Of a stretch of DNA of 64,000 bases, positions 1-8,258 are shown piece after piece; within the stretch, counting starts at the first letter, position 1, and each line of letters begins with the position of its first letter. A program made the position numbers and the translations under genes. Below the pieces are notes generated by a model, which was not told the origin of the DNA, ran no database searches, and worked only from the letters and a program-made list of their open reading frames with translations. Source of the DNA: Microbacterium sp. T32. GTDB taxonomy: Bacteria > Actinomycetota > Actinomycetes > Actinomycetales > Microbacteriaceae. The stretch lies in assembly GCF_001619615.1 (NCBI RefSeq), contig NZ_LQQP01000034.1, forward strand, positions 1-64,000, given 5' to 3'.

Positions 1-75
1 GGGTTCCGGTGTGAGGGTGGGTTCCGGTGTGGGGGTGGGCTCCGGTGTCGGGGTCGGTTCCGGTGTAGGGGGCAC
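1..75 (-). repeat. 18-bp tandem repeat coding for a PTPEP linker
   Basis: About four copies of an 18-bp unit (GGTTCCGGTGTGGGGGTG and variants) encode Pro-Thr-Pro-Glu-Pro-Thr units at the visible end of the surface protein. It probably continues left of the window. It is a wall-spanning linker type of repeat, not CRISPR, since the copies have no spacers. Confidence 0.85.
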
Positions 76-2970
76 TGTCGGCTTCGGCGTCACGCGCACC
101 GTGATGTTCGCGGTCCCGGTACGGCCGAGTTCGTCGGTGATCGTGTAGGTCAGGAAGGTCGTGCCGCTGAAGTCCTCCTTCGGTGTGAACCGCACGCTCC
201 CATTCGAGGCGATCTCGACCGTCCCGTCCACGTTCGGCGCTACCGCGGTGACCGAGATCCGAGTTCCGGAGTCGTTGGCGATGGCATCCACGATCACCGG
301 CACTCCCTGATCGGTCTGGACGTCGTCATCGACGGCGGTCGGATCCGGCGCGAGCACCGTGGGCGTCGTGCTGGTGAACGTCCGGCTCTGCGTCGGGCCG
401 AGCGGCGCGATCGACTCCGGCGAGAACGTCGGCGGTCCCGAATACGAGAACGAGTCCGGCGGGGTGGGTGCCGGGTCCTCCTCGATCACGCAGGATCCTC
501 CGTCCCAGAAGGCGATCGGGCTGCCGGTTGCGCTCGTACTTCCCGCCGGAACGGTCACGCTCCACGACTGTGAGGGCTGTCCGGTGCAGACGATCGTGCC
601 TGAGAAGGTCTGATCGACCGGCAGTCCCGCTGAGGGCAGACCGGTGATCGACTTCGTCACGGCGATGGTCGACCGGGTGTTGAACAGCTGCAGCGACACG
701 GTGCTGGAGTTGGAGGTCGGGTTGGGGTCGAAGATCGCCTCCGGCCCCGCGCTCGACACGACGGTGGCCGTGTTCTTGTAGGTCCCCGGTACGAGACCGG
801 CCGAGCCCCGAACGACGATGGTCACGGAGCCGGCGCCCGCCCCGATGGTGGAGATCGTCGAGCCGACGGTCCGTGAATCGGCGTCGTACGAGACCGGACC
901 GCAGACGGAACCGGTAGACGCGGTGCAGGTGGCCGACTCGTAGACGAAGCCCGAGGGCAGCGGGTCGGAGAACTGGATGGAAGTCGCGGGGTTCGGACTC
1001 GAATTCGTGACCGTGATGGCAAAGCTCACAGGCTCATTGGCGCGGGCGTCGCGCGGGGTCACGACCTTGTTGACCGAGATATCCGCACAGGTGACCTTGG
1101 TGTTGGATTCGACCCTGTTGTTCGCCGTCACGGGATCGGTCGTGCCCGCGCGAGTCGATGTCTCGAAGAGCGACGTGACGTTCGCGGCCGGACCGCACGT
1201 GGTGATGACGGGGACGAGGGTGTACTTCACCGTGATGGACGAGCCGCTCGGGTAGGTCGCCACGGGGCGATCGAATACCGGCGTGAACGAGGAGATCGTG
1301 GAATCCGGGAGCGTCGGACAGACGGCTCCCCCCGTCGTCGTGCACGACAGGATGGTCGCTCTCATCTGCGGGATGGTGCTCTGGTTCCAATAGACGAGAG
1401 ACCTGATGTTCGAGCCGTCCGCGGCGGACGGTCCCTTGTTGCTGTAGGTGGCCGTGTACACGGTCGGTGCCTGATCGCTCTCTGCGACCGCGGACTGGGA
1501 TTCGGTCACCTGCAGATCCGCTTTCGCGCATTCACCGCCGTCCAAGACACCGTCGATCTGGGTTCGCGAACGACCGCCGGCCGTGTTGGACGTCCCGGCG
1601 GGGGCCGCACTGCTCGCTTCGTTGGTGAGGGTGCCCTTGCCGCAGCTGGTGAACGTGAACGTCGCCGTATAGGTGATCGTCAGGGTCGCGCCGACCGGGA
1701 AATCTCCCACCTGACCGGACCAGACATCACCGAAGGAGGAGACGCTGGTGTCGCGGACGAAGGTGGGACACGTCGCTCCCCCGGAACCGACGCACGAGGT
1801 GATGTCGATGCTCACCGCAGGCGCGACCATGTTGCCCGACCAGAACATCATGTCGCGCACGGCGGCGTTGTCCGCGGGGTTCGGTCCCTTGTTGGCGTAG
1901 GTCACGGTATACGTGATCGGCGTCGTTGGCGTCACCGTCGTGGTCGACTGGTTCTTGGTCGCGGTCAGCTCCGTGGGCACACACGCGGGGCCGTTCGCCG
2001 TCACGTTGACGTTCACGGTGTTGTTCCGTGTCTGGGGATCACTGACCGAGGGCGGGGCAGTGATGGTTGTCGTGGAGGTGAGCTCCGTCGAGCCGCACAG
2101 GAAATTCGGGGTCGCCCGGAATACCACCGTGATGGATGCGCCCGAGGGAAACTTCGGGACGGCGCCCGTCCACGGGCTCCCGAAGGTCGGGGTCGTGGAG
2201 TCTTCGAGAAAAGTCGGGCACGTCGCCCCGCCCGTAGCCGAGCAGGACTGGATGGTGTTCGCCATGCTGCTGATCACGGATCCGGACCAGAAGAAGTACT
2301 CGTTGATGATGGCCCCGTCTGCGGGTGCCGGGCCGTTGTTCGTGTACGTCACCGTCCACGTGATCGGTGACCCGGGAGACGTGGTGGTTGCGGAGGGCGA
2401 CGCCGATACGGCCAGGTCGGCACTCGTGTCGATTGCCGTGCTGACGCTGCTGGCGTTCGAGCTGGGGTCGCTGTCGATGGCACCGGGAGCGGGGTCGACG
2501 CGGGATGTCGCGGTCACGCTGGAGGGGGACGTGGTGGAGAAGCTCCCGGTGATCTTCAGCGTCACCAGCCCGAGGTGCGGGAGCGTGGGCACGGTGCCGG
2601 TGATCGCACTCCCGCTGACGTTCAGCGGGGAGGGGCAGACGGCGCCGTCCGCGGCGGAGCAGGTCGCCGCGACGTTGGTGGCTCCGGCGGGCAGGCCGAT
2701 CGACAGCGCGGTGCCATCGGCCGCGGTCAGTGCGTTGTTGCCGACGGTGACGGTGTAGGTGAAGGCCGCGCCCGCGATGGCGTCGGTCGGCCCGCTGATG
2801 TTCGTCGTCACGTCCACTGTCGTCGCGCCGGTTGCGGCGGTTGCGGGGGCGGGCGAGCTCCCCGCCGCCATCGCTACGGCGATGGCGATCGACGCGACCA
2901 TGGCGAAGATTTCACGCCTTCGGTCGTGATGTGTGCCGCCGCGTGTGCGGCGCTTGGTGCTGTGTCTCAC
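1..2970 (-). CDS. Partial cell-surface protein with DUF11-type repeats (C-terminus off the left edge)
   Basis: 990 codons are visible and the frame is open to the window edge. The start is taken as a GTG (V-R-H-S-T-K-R-R). Another in-frame GTG lies 12 bases upstream and neither has a good ribosome-binding site, so the start is uncertain. A basic N-terminus followed by the hydrophobic run MVASIAIAVAMAAG looks like a signal peptide. Then come about five DUF11-like modules carrying the hallmark T-Y-T-V-T-Y-x-N-x-G-P-x-x-A-D, a segment resembling SpaA/DUF5979 domains (TIAVTKSITGLP...), and a cadherin/Ig-like domain (DPTAVDDDVQTDQG ... FTPKEDFSGTTFLTYTITDELG). It ends in a Pro-Thr-Glu-Pro linker at the edge. 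Such proteins are exported and often wall-anchored; whether an LPXTG or membrane anchor follows cannot be seen. No enzymatic motif was found. A structural or adhesive surface role is inferred only. Confidence 0.85.
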   Translation of the reverse strand, partial: MRHSTKRRTRGGTHHDRRREIFAMVASIAIAVAMAAGSSPAPATAATGATTVDVTTNISGPTDAIAGAAFTYTVTVGNNALTAADGTALSIGLPAGATNVAATCSAADGAVCPSPLNVSGSAITGTVPTLPHLGLVTLKITGSFSTTSPSSVTATSRVDPAPGAIDSDPSSNASSVSTAIDTSADLAVSASPSATTTSPGSPITWTVTYTNNGPAPADGAIINEYFFWSGSVISSMANTIQSCSATGGATCPTFLEDSTTPTFGSPWTGAVPKFPSGASITVVFRATPNFLCGSTELTSTTTITAPPSVSDPQTRNNTVNVNVTANGPACVPTELTATKNQSTTTVTPTTPITYTVTYANKGPNPADNAAVRDMMFWSGNMVAPAVSIDITSCVGSGGATCPTFVRDTSVSSFGDVWSGQVGDFPVGATLTITYTATFTFTSCGKGTLTNEASSAAPAGTSNTAGGRSRTQIDGVLDGGECAKADLQVTESQSAVAESDQAPTVYTATYSNKGPSAADGSNIRSLVYWNQSTIPQMRATILSCTTTGGAVCPTLPDSTISSFTPVFDRPVATYPSGSSITVKYTLVPVITTCGPAANVTSLFETSTRAGTTDPVTANNRVESNTKVTCADISVNKVVTPRDARANEPVSFAITVTNSSPNPATSIQFSDPLPSGFVYESATCTASTGSVCGPVSYDADSRTVGSTISTIGAGAGSVTIVVRGSAGLVPGTYKNTATVVSSAGPEAIFDPNPTSNSSTVSLQLFNTRSTIAVTKSITGLPSAGLPVDQTFSGTIVCTGQPSQSWSVTVPAGSTSATGSPIAFWDGGSCVIEEDPAPTPPDSFSYSGPPTFSPESIAPLGPTQSRTFTSTTPTVLAPDPTAVDDDVQTDQGVPVIVDAIANDSGTRISVTAVAPNVDGTVEIASNGSVRFTPKEDFSGTTFLTYTITDELGRTGTANITVRVTPKPTVPPTPEPTPTPEPTPTPEPTLTPEP

Positions 2971-3177
2971 GTGTCTGTCCACTTTTCGGGTTCGAGTGTT
3001 CCCCACGGCGCGATCGGGTCACGCTGGCTGCGAGCTGAAGGCATCCTTCGAGCCGCTATTTGCGAGGACACACGGACACGAGAGACATGACGCGCTTTTG
3101 CAAGGAAAAGGAGATGACGGCACGGCGCACGCCCGACAGCGCCCGCAGGGTGAGTGGGCTGAGGGAGACAGCGCGAT

Positions 3178-3200
3178 ACCGAGGGGAATCCGCCCTCGGT
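3178..3200 (-). terminator. Hairpin downstream of the SGNH hydrolase gene
   Basis: Perfect 8-bp stem ACCGAGGG/CCCTCGGT with a 7-base loop, 25 bases past the stop of the SGNH gene. There is no U-run, as is common in high-GC actinobacteria. It also lies upstream of the surface-protein gene, so it could separate the two transcripts. Confidence 0.5.
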
Positions 3201-3224
3201 GAGAGAGGAAGTGGAGTCGGGGGC

Positions 3225-3992
3225 TCAGGAGGGAGTGGGGGCCAGCTCGGTCCAGCCCCCGCCGAACTTCGCCGCGCGGCCGTCCCCCGAGGACGTGCCG
3301 GTGAGGCGGCGCCGCACCCACGGCGCGACGTGCTCGCGGTAGTACGCCGAGCCCGTGAGCCGCTGGATCTCGGGGAGGTCGCGCAGGTGCCACCACTCCC
3401 CCGGCGCGGTGAGCCCGACGGACTCCAGCACGCGGGCCGCGACGCGGTGATGACCGCGGCCGTTCATGTGGAGCCGGTCGACCGACCAGAACTCGGGCCC
3501 GGCGAGCTCGCGATCGAACCAGTTGTACGCCGTGATGACGTCGGGGCGGTGCTGCAGCCGTGCCTCGACGGCGTGCGATAGTGCGTCGCCGCGCGCCTGG
3601 ACGACCCGGCCGAGCGGCAGTCCCGCCGACGGGTTCGCGCCCGACAGAACGATGAGCTGCACGCCCTCCTCGTCGCAGCGGCGCACCACGTGGTCGAAGA
3701 CGGCCACGATCCGCTCGATCCCGGTGCGTGGACGCAGCATGTCGTTGCCCCCGCCGTTGAACGACAGGTGCGTCGGCTTCAGCGCGAGCGCCGGCTCGAG
3801 CTGTTCGTCGACGATCGGCTGCACGAGTTTGCCCCGGATAGCCAGGTTCGCGTACTGGATCGGCTCGCCGATGGCATCCGCCCATCCCTGCGCCGCGAGG
3901 TCGGCCCAGCCGCGGACGGTGCCGTCGGGCCGCTCATCGCCGACGCCTTCGGTGAACGAGTCGCCGATCGCGACGTAGCGCACGGATGCCAT
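3225..3992 (-). CDS. SGNH/GDSL-family hydrolase
   Basis: 255-residue cytoplasmic-looking esterase/lipase-type hydrolase. Block I is GDSF at residues 10-13 with the nucleophile Ser12. The block III Asn is in NGGGND (Asn83). Block V is D-R-L-H (Asp172, His175), followed by MNGRGHH. No signal peptide or membrane segment is seen, so the substrate is probably intracellular; family members deacylate many esters and this one cannot be assigned a substrate. The ATG start is supported by length and by a TAGGCT box six bases upstream of it, suggesting a leaderless transcript. It stands alone, between the surface-protein gene and the MFS/monooxygenase pair. Confidence 0.85.
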   Translation of the reverse strand: MASVRYVAIGDSFTEGVGDERPDGTVRGWADLAAQGWADAIGEPIQYANLAIRGKLVQPIVDEQLEPALALKPTHLSFNGGGNDMLRPRTGIERIVAVFDHVVRRCDEEGVQLIVLSGANPSAGLPLGRVVQARGDALSHAVEARLQHRPDVITAYNWFDRELAGPEFWSVDRLHMNGRGHHRVAARVLESVGLTAPGEWWHLRDLPEIQRLTGSAYYREHVAPWVRRRLTGTSSGDGRAAKFGGGWTELAPTPS

Positions 3993-3998
3993 CCCGCC

Positions 3999-4004
3999 AG
4001 CCTA
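3999..4004 (-). promoter_or_regulatory. -10 box TAGGCT for a leaderless SGNH transcript
   Basis: TAGGCT lies exactly 6 bases before the ATG at 3992. This spacing puts the transcription start at or next to the start codon, the common actinobacterial leaderless layout. No clear -35 box. Confidence 0.5.
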
Positions 4005-4033
4005 CGCGCGGGGCGGCGGCTCCGGCTTCAACG

Positions 4034-5374
4034 TCAGCCCTCGGCCAGGGCGCGCCCGCGTTCCTCGCGCAGGAACAGCGCGGCGACCACCGCGACGGCG
4101 AAGAACGCCGCGAACACCACGAACAGCAGCGGCGCCCCGCCGAGCCCCAGCAGTGGCGGGACGCTCAGCGGTGCGACGATCGATGCGATCCGGCCGACAC
4201 CGGCGGCCCACCCCGCGCCCGTGGCGCGCAGCGGCGTCGGGTACGTCTCGGGGGTTGCGGCGTAGAGCGCACCCCACGCGCCGAGGTTGAAGAACGACAG
4301 CGCCATTCCGGCAGCGATCACCGCGACCTCGCCGGAGGCCGTGCCGAAGAACACCGCGGCCGCGACCGAGCCCGCGAGGAACGTCGCGAGCGTCGCGCGG
4401 CGACCCCAGGCCTCGATGAGCCACGCGGCGACGGCGTACCCGGGCAGCTGGGCCAGCGTGATGATGAGCGTGAAACCGAACGAGCGCACGAGGTCGTAGC
4501 CCTGCGACACGAGGATCGTCGGGATCCAGATGAACGCCCCGTAGTACGAGAAGTTCACGCAGAACCAGAGGATCCACAGCGCGGTGGTCCGGCCGCGAAG
4601 CGGCGCCGCCCAGAGCGCCGACACCCGCGCGCGCGGTGCAGCGTGCGTCGGTCCCGACTCGGTGGGCGCGGGCGTGAACGACACGCGCCCGGCCGCGGCC
4701 TCGAAGTCCCGGACGATCGCCGAGGCCTCGGCATCCCTCCCCCGGCTCGACAGCCAGCGCGGCGACTCGGGCAGCCCCCACCGCACGAGGAGCGCGTACG
4801 CCGCGGGGATCGCACCGAGCGCGAACGCCCACCGCCACCCGTCGGCCGACGAGGGCACGACCAGGTAGCCGATGACCGCGGATGCCGTCCACCCGAGGGC
4901 CCAGAACGCCTCGAGGAACACGATGATCCGGCCGCGCATGCGCGCGGGCGCGAACTCGCTGACATACGTGGATGCCACGGGCAGCTCGGCGCCGAGACCG
5001 AGACCGACGATGAAGCGCAGGATCAACAGCGCGACGAGGCCCCCGACCAGCGCGCTCGCCCCCGTAGCAACGCCGTAGATCAGGAGCGTGATCGCGAAGA
5101 CCCGCCGACGACCGAAGCGGTCGGCGAGCAGGCCGCCGAGGCTCGCGCCGATCGCCATCCCGGCGAAACCGGCCGACGCGATCCAGGACGTCTCGCTCGG
5201 CGCGAGGTGCCACTGCGCCGCGAGCGCCGCGATGATGAACGAGATGAGCCCGACGTCCATGGCATCCAGGGCCCAGCCGATCCCCGACCCGCCCAGGACC
5301 CGCGCGTGACGGCGCGTGAACGGGAGGGCGTCGAGGCGTTCGGCGATGGCCGCGACGTCGGTCGACGTGGTCAC
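4034..5374 (-). CDS. MFS transporter, NiaP/aromatic-acid-symporter-like
   Basis: 446-residue 12-helix permease of the major facilitator superfamily. The start is GTG at 5374, whose GTGA overlaps the stop of the upstream monooxygenase gene by 4 bases. Longer upstream starts would run into that gene. The N-terminal half has W-A-L-D-A-M-D-V in helix 1 and the inter-helix 2-3 motif G-G-L-L-A-D-R-F-G-R-R-R. The region WILWFCVNFSYYGAFIWIP resembles the NiaP/YceI (niacin) and aromatic-acid:proton symporter branches. The substrate is unknown; pairing with a flavin monooxygenase suggests uptake or efflux of that enzyme's substrate or product. The charged loop of about 30 residues after helix 6 is usual for the family. 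Confidence 0.88.
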   Translation of the reverse strand: MTTSTDVAAIAERLDALPFTRRHARVLGGSGIGWALDAMDVGLISFIIAALAAQWHLAPSETSWIASAGFAGMAIGASLGGLLADRFGRRRVFAITLLIYGVATGASALVGGLVALLILRFIVGLGLGAELPVASTYVSEFAPARMRGRIIVFLEAFWALGWTASAVIGYLVVPSSADGWRWAFALGAIPAAYALLVRWGLPESPRWLSSRGRDAEASAIVRDFEAAAGRVSFTPAPTESGPTHAAPRARVSALWAAPLRGRTTALWILWFCVNFSYYGAFIWIPTILVSQGYDLVRSFGFTLIITLAQLPGYAVAAWLIEAWGRRATLATFLAGSVAAAVFFGTASGEVAVIAAGMALSFFNLGAWGALYAATPETYPTPLRATGAGWAAGVGRIASIVAPLSVPPLLGLGGAPLLFVVFAAFFAVAVVAALFLREERGRALAEG

Positions 5375-6429
5375 CGGATGCCGGCCGTCTCGGTCTCGGC
5401 GAGCATCTCGTGCACGAGCGGGAGGACGCGCGTGCCGTAGAGCTCGATGCTCGACATGAGCCGGTCGTGCGAGATCGATCCGCTGGCGAACTTCAGCTGG
5501 AAGCGCGTGTTCCCCAGCGCCCGCACGGTCGCGGCGATCTTGCGGGCGACGGTCTCGGGCGAACCGATGTACATCGCCCCCTCGGGACCCACGTCGTGCT
5601 GGAACCGGAGCCGGTTGTATTCGGGCCACCCGCGCTCACGGCCGATCGTGTTGTTGAGCTCGGCGACGCCCTCGTACGCCTCTTCCCAGGCCTGCTGGTC
5701 GGTCTCGGCCACGTGCCCGGGCGAGTGCACCGAGATGGGCATCGGCGGCTTGCCGAACTCCTCGAGCGAGCGGCGGTACAGGTCTGCGAACGGGCGGAAC
5801 CGTGCCGACGAGCCGCCGATGATCGCGAGCACCAGGCCGTAGCCGTAACGCGCCGCGCGCACGACCGACTCGGGCGAGCCGCCGACGCCGACCCACGCCT
5901 TCAGGCCGTTCTCGGTCTTCGGGTAGACGTCGGCGTCCTGCAGCGCGGCGCGCGTGCGTCCCTGCCAGCTCACCGGCTTCTCGTCGAGGAGCAGCGAGAA
6001 GAGCTCCAGCTTCTCCTCGAAGAGCTGCTCGTAGTCGCGGAGGTCGTAGCCGAACAGCGGGAACGACTCGATGAACGACCCGCGCCCGAGGATCACCTCC
6101 GCACGGCCGTTCGAGACGGCATCCAGCGTGGCGAAGCGCTCGAAGACGCGCACCGGGTCGTCGGAGGAGAGGACCGTGACCGCCGTGCCCAGGTGGATGT
6201 TCTTCGTGCGCGCCGCGGCGGCCGCGAGCACGATCTCGGGGCTCGTGACCGCGAAGTCCTTGCGGTGGTGCTCCCCCACGCCGAAGAACGAGAGGCCCAC
6301 CTCGTCGGCGAGCACGGCTTGGTCGACGACGTTGCGGATCGTCTGCGCGTCGGACTGCAGGCTCCCGTCGGGTCCGCGGGAGATGTCTCCGAAGGTGTCG
6401 AGACCGAGCTCGAGCGGGCGATCGTTCAT
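5371..6429 (-). CDS. LLM-class flavin-dependent oxidoreductase
   Basis: 352-residue luciferase-like monooxygenase fold (TIM barrel, FMN or F420). Recognisable stretches are GLDTFGDISRGPDG near the N-terminus, FFGVGEHHRKDFAVTSP (the conserved E-H-H), LGTAVTVLSSDDPVRVFERFATLD and GRAEVILGRGSF. It resembles the CE1758-type subfamily of unknown substrate. The start is the ATG at 6429, preceded by an AAGGAG box seven bases away; an upstream in-frame ATG nine codons earlier lacks this. It is the first gene of a two-gene unit with the MFS transporter (GTGA overlap). Short inverted repeats directly upstream suggest a dedicated repressor. No catalytic assignment beyond the family is possible. Confidence 0.88.
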   Translation of the reverse strand: MNDRPLELGLDTFGDISRGPDGSLQSDAQTIRNVVDQAVLADEVGLSFFGVGEHHRKDFAVTSPEIVLAAAAARTKNIHLGTAVTVLSSDDPVRVFERFATLDAVSNGRAEVILGRGSFIESFPLFGYDLRDYEQLFEEKLELFSLLLDEKPVSWQGRTRAALQDADVYPKTENGLKAWVGVGGSPESVVRAARYGYGLVLAIIGGSSARFRPFADLYRRSLEEFGKPPMPISVHSPGHVAETDQQAWEEAYEGVAELNNTIGRERGWPEYNRLRFQHDVGPEGAMYIGSPETVARKIAATVRALGNTRFQLKFASGSISHDRLMSSIELYGTRVLPLVHEMLAETETAGIR

Positions 6430-6441
6430 GGCGTCTCCTTG

Positions 6442-6466
6442 CCGAATCGGAAGCATTCGGATGAAT
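6442..6466 (-). promoter_or_regulatory. Overlapping inverted repeats in front of the monooxygenase/MFS unit
   Basis: CCGAAT-7 nt-ATTCGG (6442-6460) overlaps ATTC-GGAT-GAAT (6455-6466), immediately upstream of the AAGGAG site and inside the locally AT-richest stretch (TTCATTCATC). This is consistent with an operator for a TetR- or MarR-type regulator. No regulator gene is adjacent in the window. Confidence 0.4.
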
Positions 6467-6498
6467 GAACTTTATGCCCCCCGGCGGTATTCCCGAGA

Positions 6499-6530
6499 AT
6501 CGGGGCGTCCGCGCGCGCGAACGCCCCGAT
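6499..6530 (-). terminator. Terminator hairpin after the DUF885 gene
   Basis: Perfect 10-bp stem ATCGGGGCGT/ACGCCCCGAT with a 12-base loop, 5 bases past the DUF885 stop codon. It separates that gene from the downstream monooxygenase promoter. Confidence 0.65.
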
Positions 6531-6535
6531 CCGGA

Positions 6536-8212
6536 TCACGCGGATGCGAGAGCTGCGCGCAGCGTGTCGAGCCCGACGCCGCCGATACCCAGCGCCTTCG
6601 TGTGGAACGCCTTCATCGAGAAGGCGTCGCCCTCGCGCTCGCGGTACTCGTCGCGCACCTGCTCCCAGATGCGCTGGCCGACCTTGTACGCGGGAGCCTG
6701 ACCCGGCCAGCCGAGGTACCGGTTGACCTCGAACTTGACGAACTCCTCGGGCATGTTGACGTTGCGCAGCATGAACGCGAGCGCGTAGTCGTGGTCCCAG
6801 GTGCCCGCGCCGTCGAGCCGCGGCTTACCGAGGTGGACGCCGATGTCGAGCACGACGCGCGCCGCACGCATGCGCTGACCGTCGAGCATGCCGAGGCGGT
6901 CGGCGGGGTCGTCGAGGAAACCGAGCTGCTCCATGAGGCGCTCGGCGTACAGCGCCCAGCCCTCGGCGTGACCGCTGGTGCCGGCGAGCAGACGCCGCCA
7001 CGAGTTGAGCTGCCCGCGGTTGTACACGGCCTGCGCGATCTGCAGGTGGTGGCCCGGAACGCCCTCGTGGTACACGGTGGTGAGCTCGCGCCACGTGTCG
7101 AAGCTGTCGACGCCCTCCGGCACCGACCACCACATGCGGCCGGGGCGCGAGAAGTCGTCGGTCGGGCCGGTGTAGTAGATGCCGCCCTCCTTCGTGGGGG
7201 CGATCATGCACTCGAGGCGCCGGATCGGCTCGGCGATGTCGAAGTGGGTGCGGCCCAGTTCCTCGACCGCGCGGTCGCTCGTGCGCTGCATCCACTCCTG
7301 CAGGGCGGCGGTGCCGTGGAGCTTCCGCGACTCGTCCTGCTCCAGGAACGCGACGGCCTCCTCGACCGTGGCACCGGGGAGGATCTCGTTCGCGATCGAC
7401 TCCTGCTCGGCGACCATCCGCGCGAGCTCCTCGACGCCCCACTCGTACGTCTCGTCGAGGTCGATCGTCGCGCCGAGGAACTGGCGCGAGTGCAGCGCGT
7501 ACAGGTCGCGGCCGACCGCGTCGGTCTCGCCGGCGACGGGCGCGAGCTCGGACGACAGGAAGGATGCCAGGGCGTCGTACGCCACGCGGGCGGCACCGGC
7601 GTTCTGGTCGAGGTCGCGAGCGAGCGACGCGGGCAGCTGCCCCTCCTCGGGGGCGGCGTCGCCCACGAACTCGGCGAAGAAGCCCGTGTCGGCGGTGTAG
7701 CGGGCGATCTGCGTCGCGACCTCGACGACCTGCCGACGGGCGGGGACCACGCCGCGGGAGATGCCTTCGCGCAGCGTCGCGATGTACCCGTCGATCGCGC
7801 CCGGCAGAGCCTTCAGGCGCGTGGAGATCGTGGACCAGTCCTCGACCGTCGCGGTCGGCATGAGGTCGAACGCCTGCCGGAGGTCCTGCGCCGGGGAGGC
7901 GATGACGTTGACGTCGCGCAGGTGCGTCTGCGCGGCGTGCAGCTCGAGGTGCAGGTCGAGCTCACGGCCGAGGTCGAGCTTCGTGACCTCGTCGACCGCG
8001 TCGACGGGGGTCGCGTTGTCGAGCGCGGCCTTGGTGGCGCGCGCCTGATCGGCGAGCTCGTTCGCGCCCTCGGGGCTGTAGTCGCCGAAGCGGTCGTTGT
8101 ACTCCGTGCGTCCGATGTAGGTGGCGAGCGTCGGCACGCGCTCGGCCAGGGTGTCCACCCACGCGTCGGCGATCGTGTCGATCGGCGTGGGGGTGCGTTG
8201 TGGATCAGTCAT
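6536..8212 (-). CDS. DUF885 family protein, predicted zinc peptidase
   Basis: 558 residues, typical of the DUF885 family, which is related to gluzincin metallopeptidases. The zinc motif is visible as Y-H-E-G-V-P-G-H-H-L-Q (a modified HExxH). Downstream is the hallmark GTSGHAEGWALYAERLMEQLG, whose Glu would be the third ligand by analogy. No signal peptide is seen, so a cytoplasmic location is likely. The start ATG (MTDPQRTPTP) has a TAGGCT box 6 bases upstream and no Shine-Dalgarno sequence, fitting a leaderless mRNA. It is a single-gene unit closed by the hairpin behind it. The biological substrate is not known for the family. Confidence 0.85.
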   Translation of the reverse strand: MTDPQRTPTPIDTIADAWVDTLAERVPTLATYIGRTEYNDRFGDYSPEGANELADQARATKAALDNATPVDAVDEVTKLDLGRELDLHLELHAAQTHLRDVNVIASPAQDLRQAFDLMPTATVEDWSTISTRLKALPGAIDGYIATLREGISRGVVPARRQVVEVATQIARYTADTGFFAEFVGDAAPEEGQLPASLARDLDQNAGAARVAYDALASFLSSELAPVAGETDAVGRDLYALHSRQFLGATIDLDETYEWGVEELARMVAEQESIANEILPGATVEEAVAFLEQDESRKLHGTAALQEWMQRTSDRAVEELGRTHFDIAEPIRRLECMIAPTKEGGIYYTGPTDDFSRPGRMWWSVPEGVDSFDTWRELTTVYHEGVPGHHLQIAQAVYNRGQLNSWRRLLAGTSGHAEGWALYAERLMEQLGFLDDPADRLGMLDGQRMRAARVVLDIGVHLGKPRLDGAGTWDHDYALAFMLRNVNMPEEFVKFEVNRYLGWPGQAPAYKVGQRIWEQVRDEYREREGDAFSMKAFHTKALGIGGVGLDTLRAALASA

Positions 8213-8218
8213 AGGACG

Positions 8219-8224
8219 AGCCTA
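8219..8224 (-). promoter_or_regulatory. -10 box TAGGCT for a leaderless DUF885 transcript
   Basis: TAGGCT followed by six bases (CGTCCT) and the ATG. Same architecture as for the SGNH, lgt, polA, rpe, hisE and pdtaR genes. Confidence 0.5.
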
Positions 8225-8258
8225 GGGAAGCCGGAGGGGGCCTGACCAGCCGGGGCGC

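Noticed and set aside
1..75. Short tandem repeats considered as a CRISPR array
   Set aside because: The 18-bp units abut without spacers and encode a Pro-Thr-Glu linker in frame with the surface protein.
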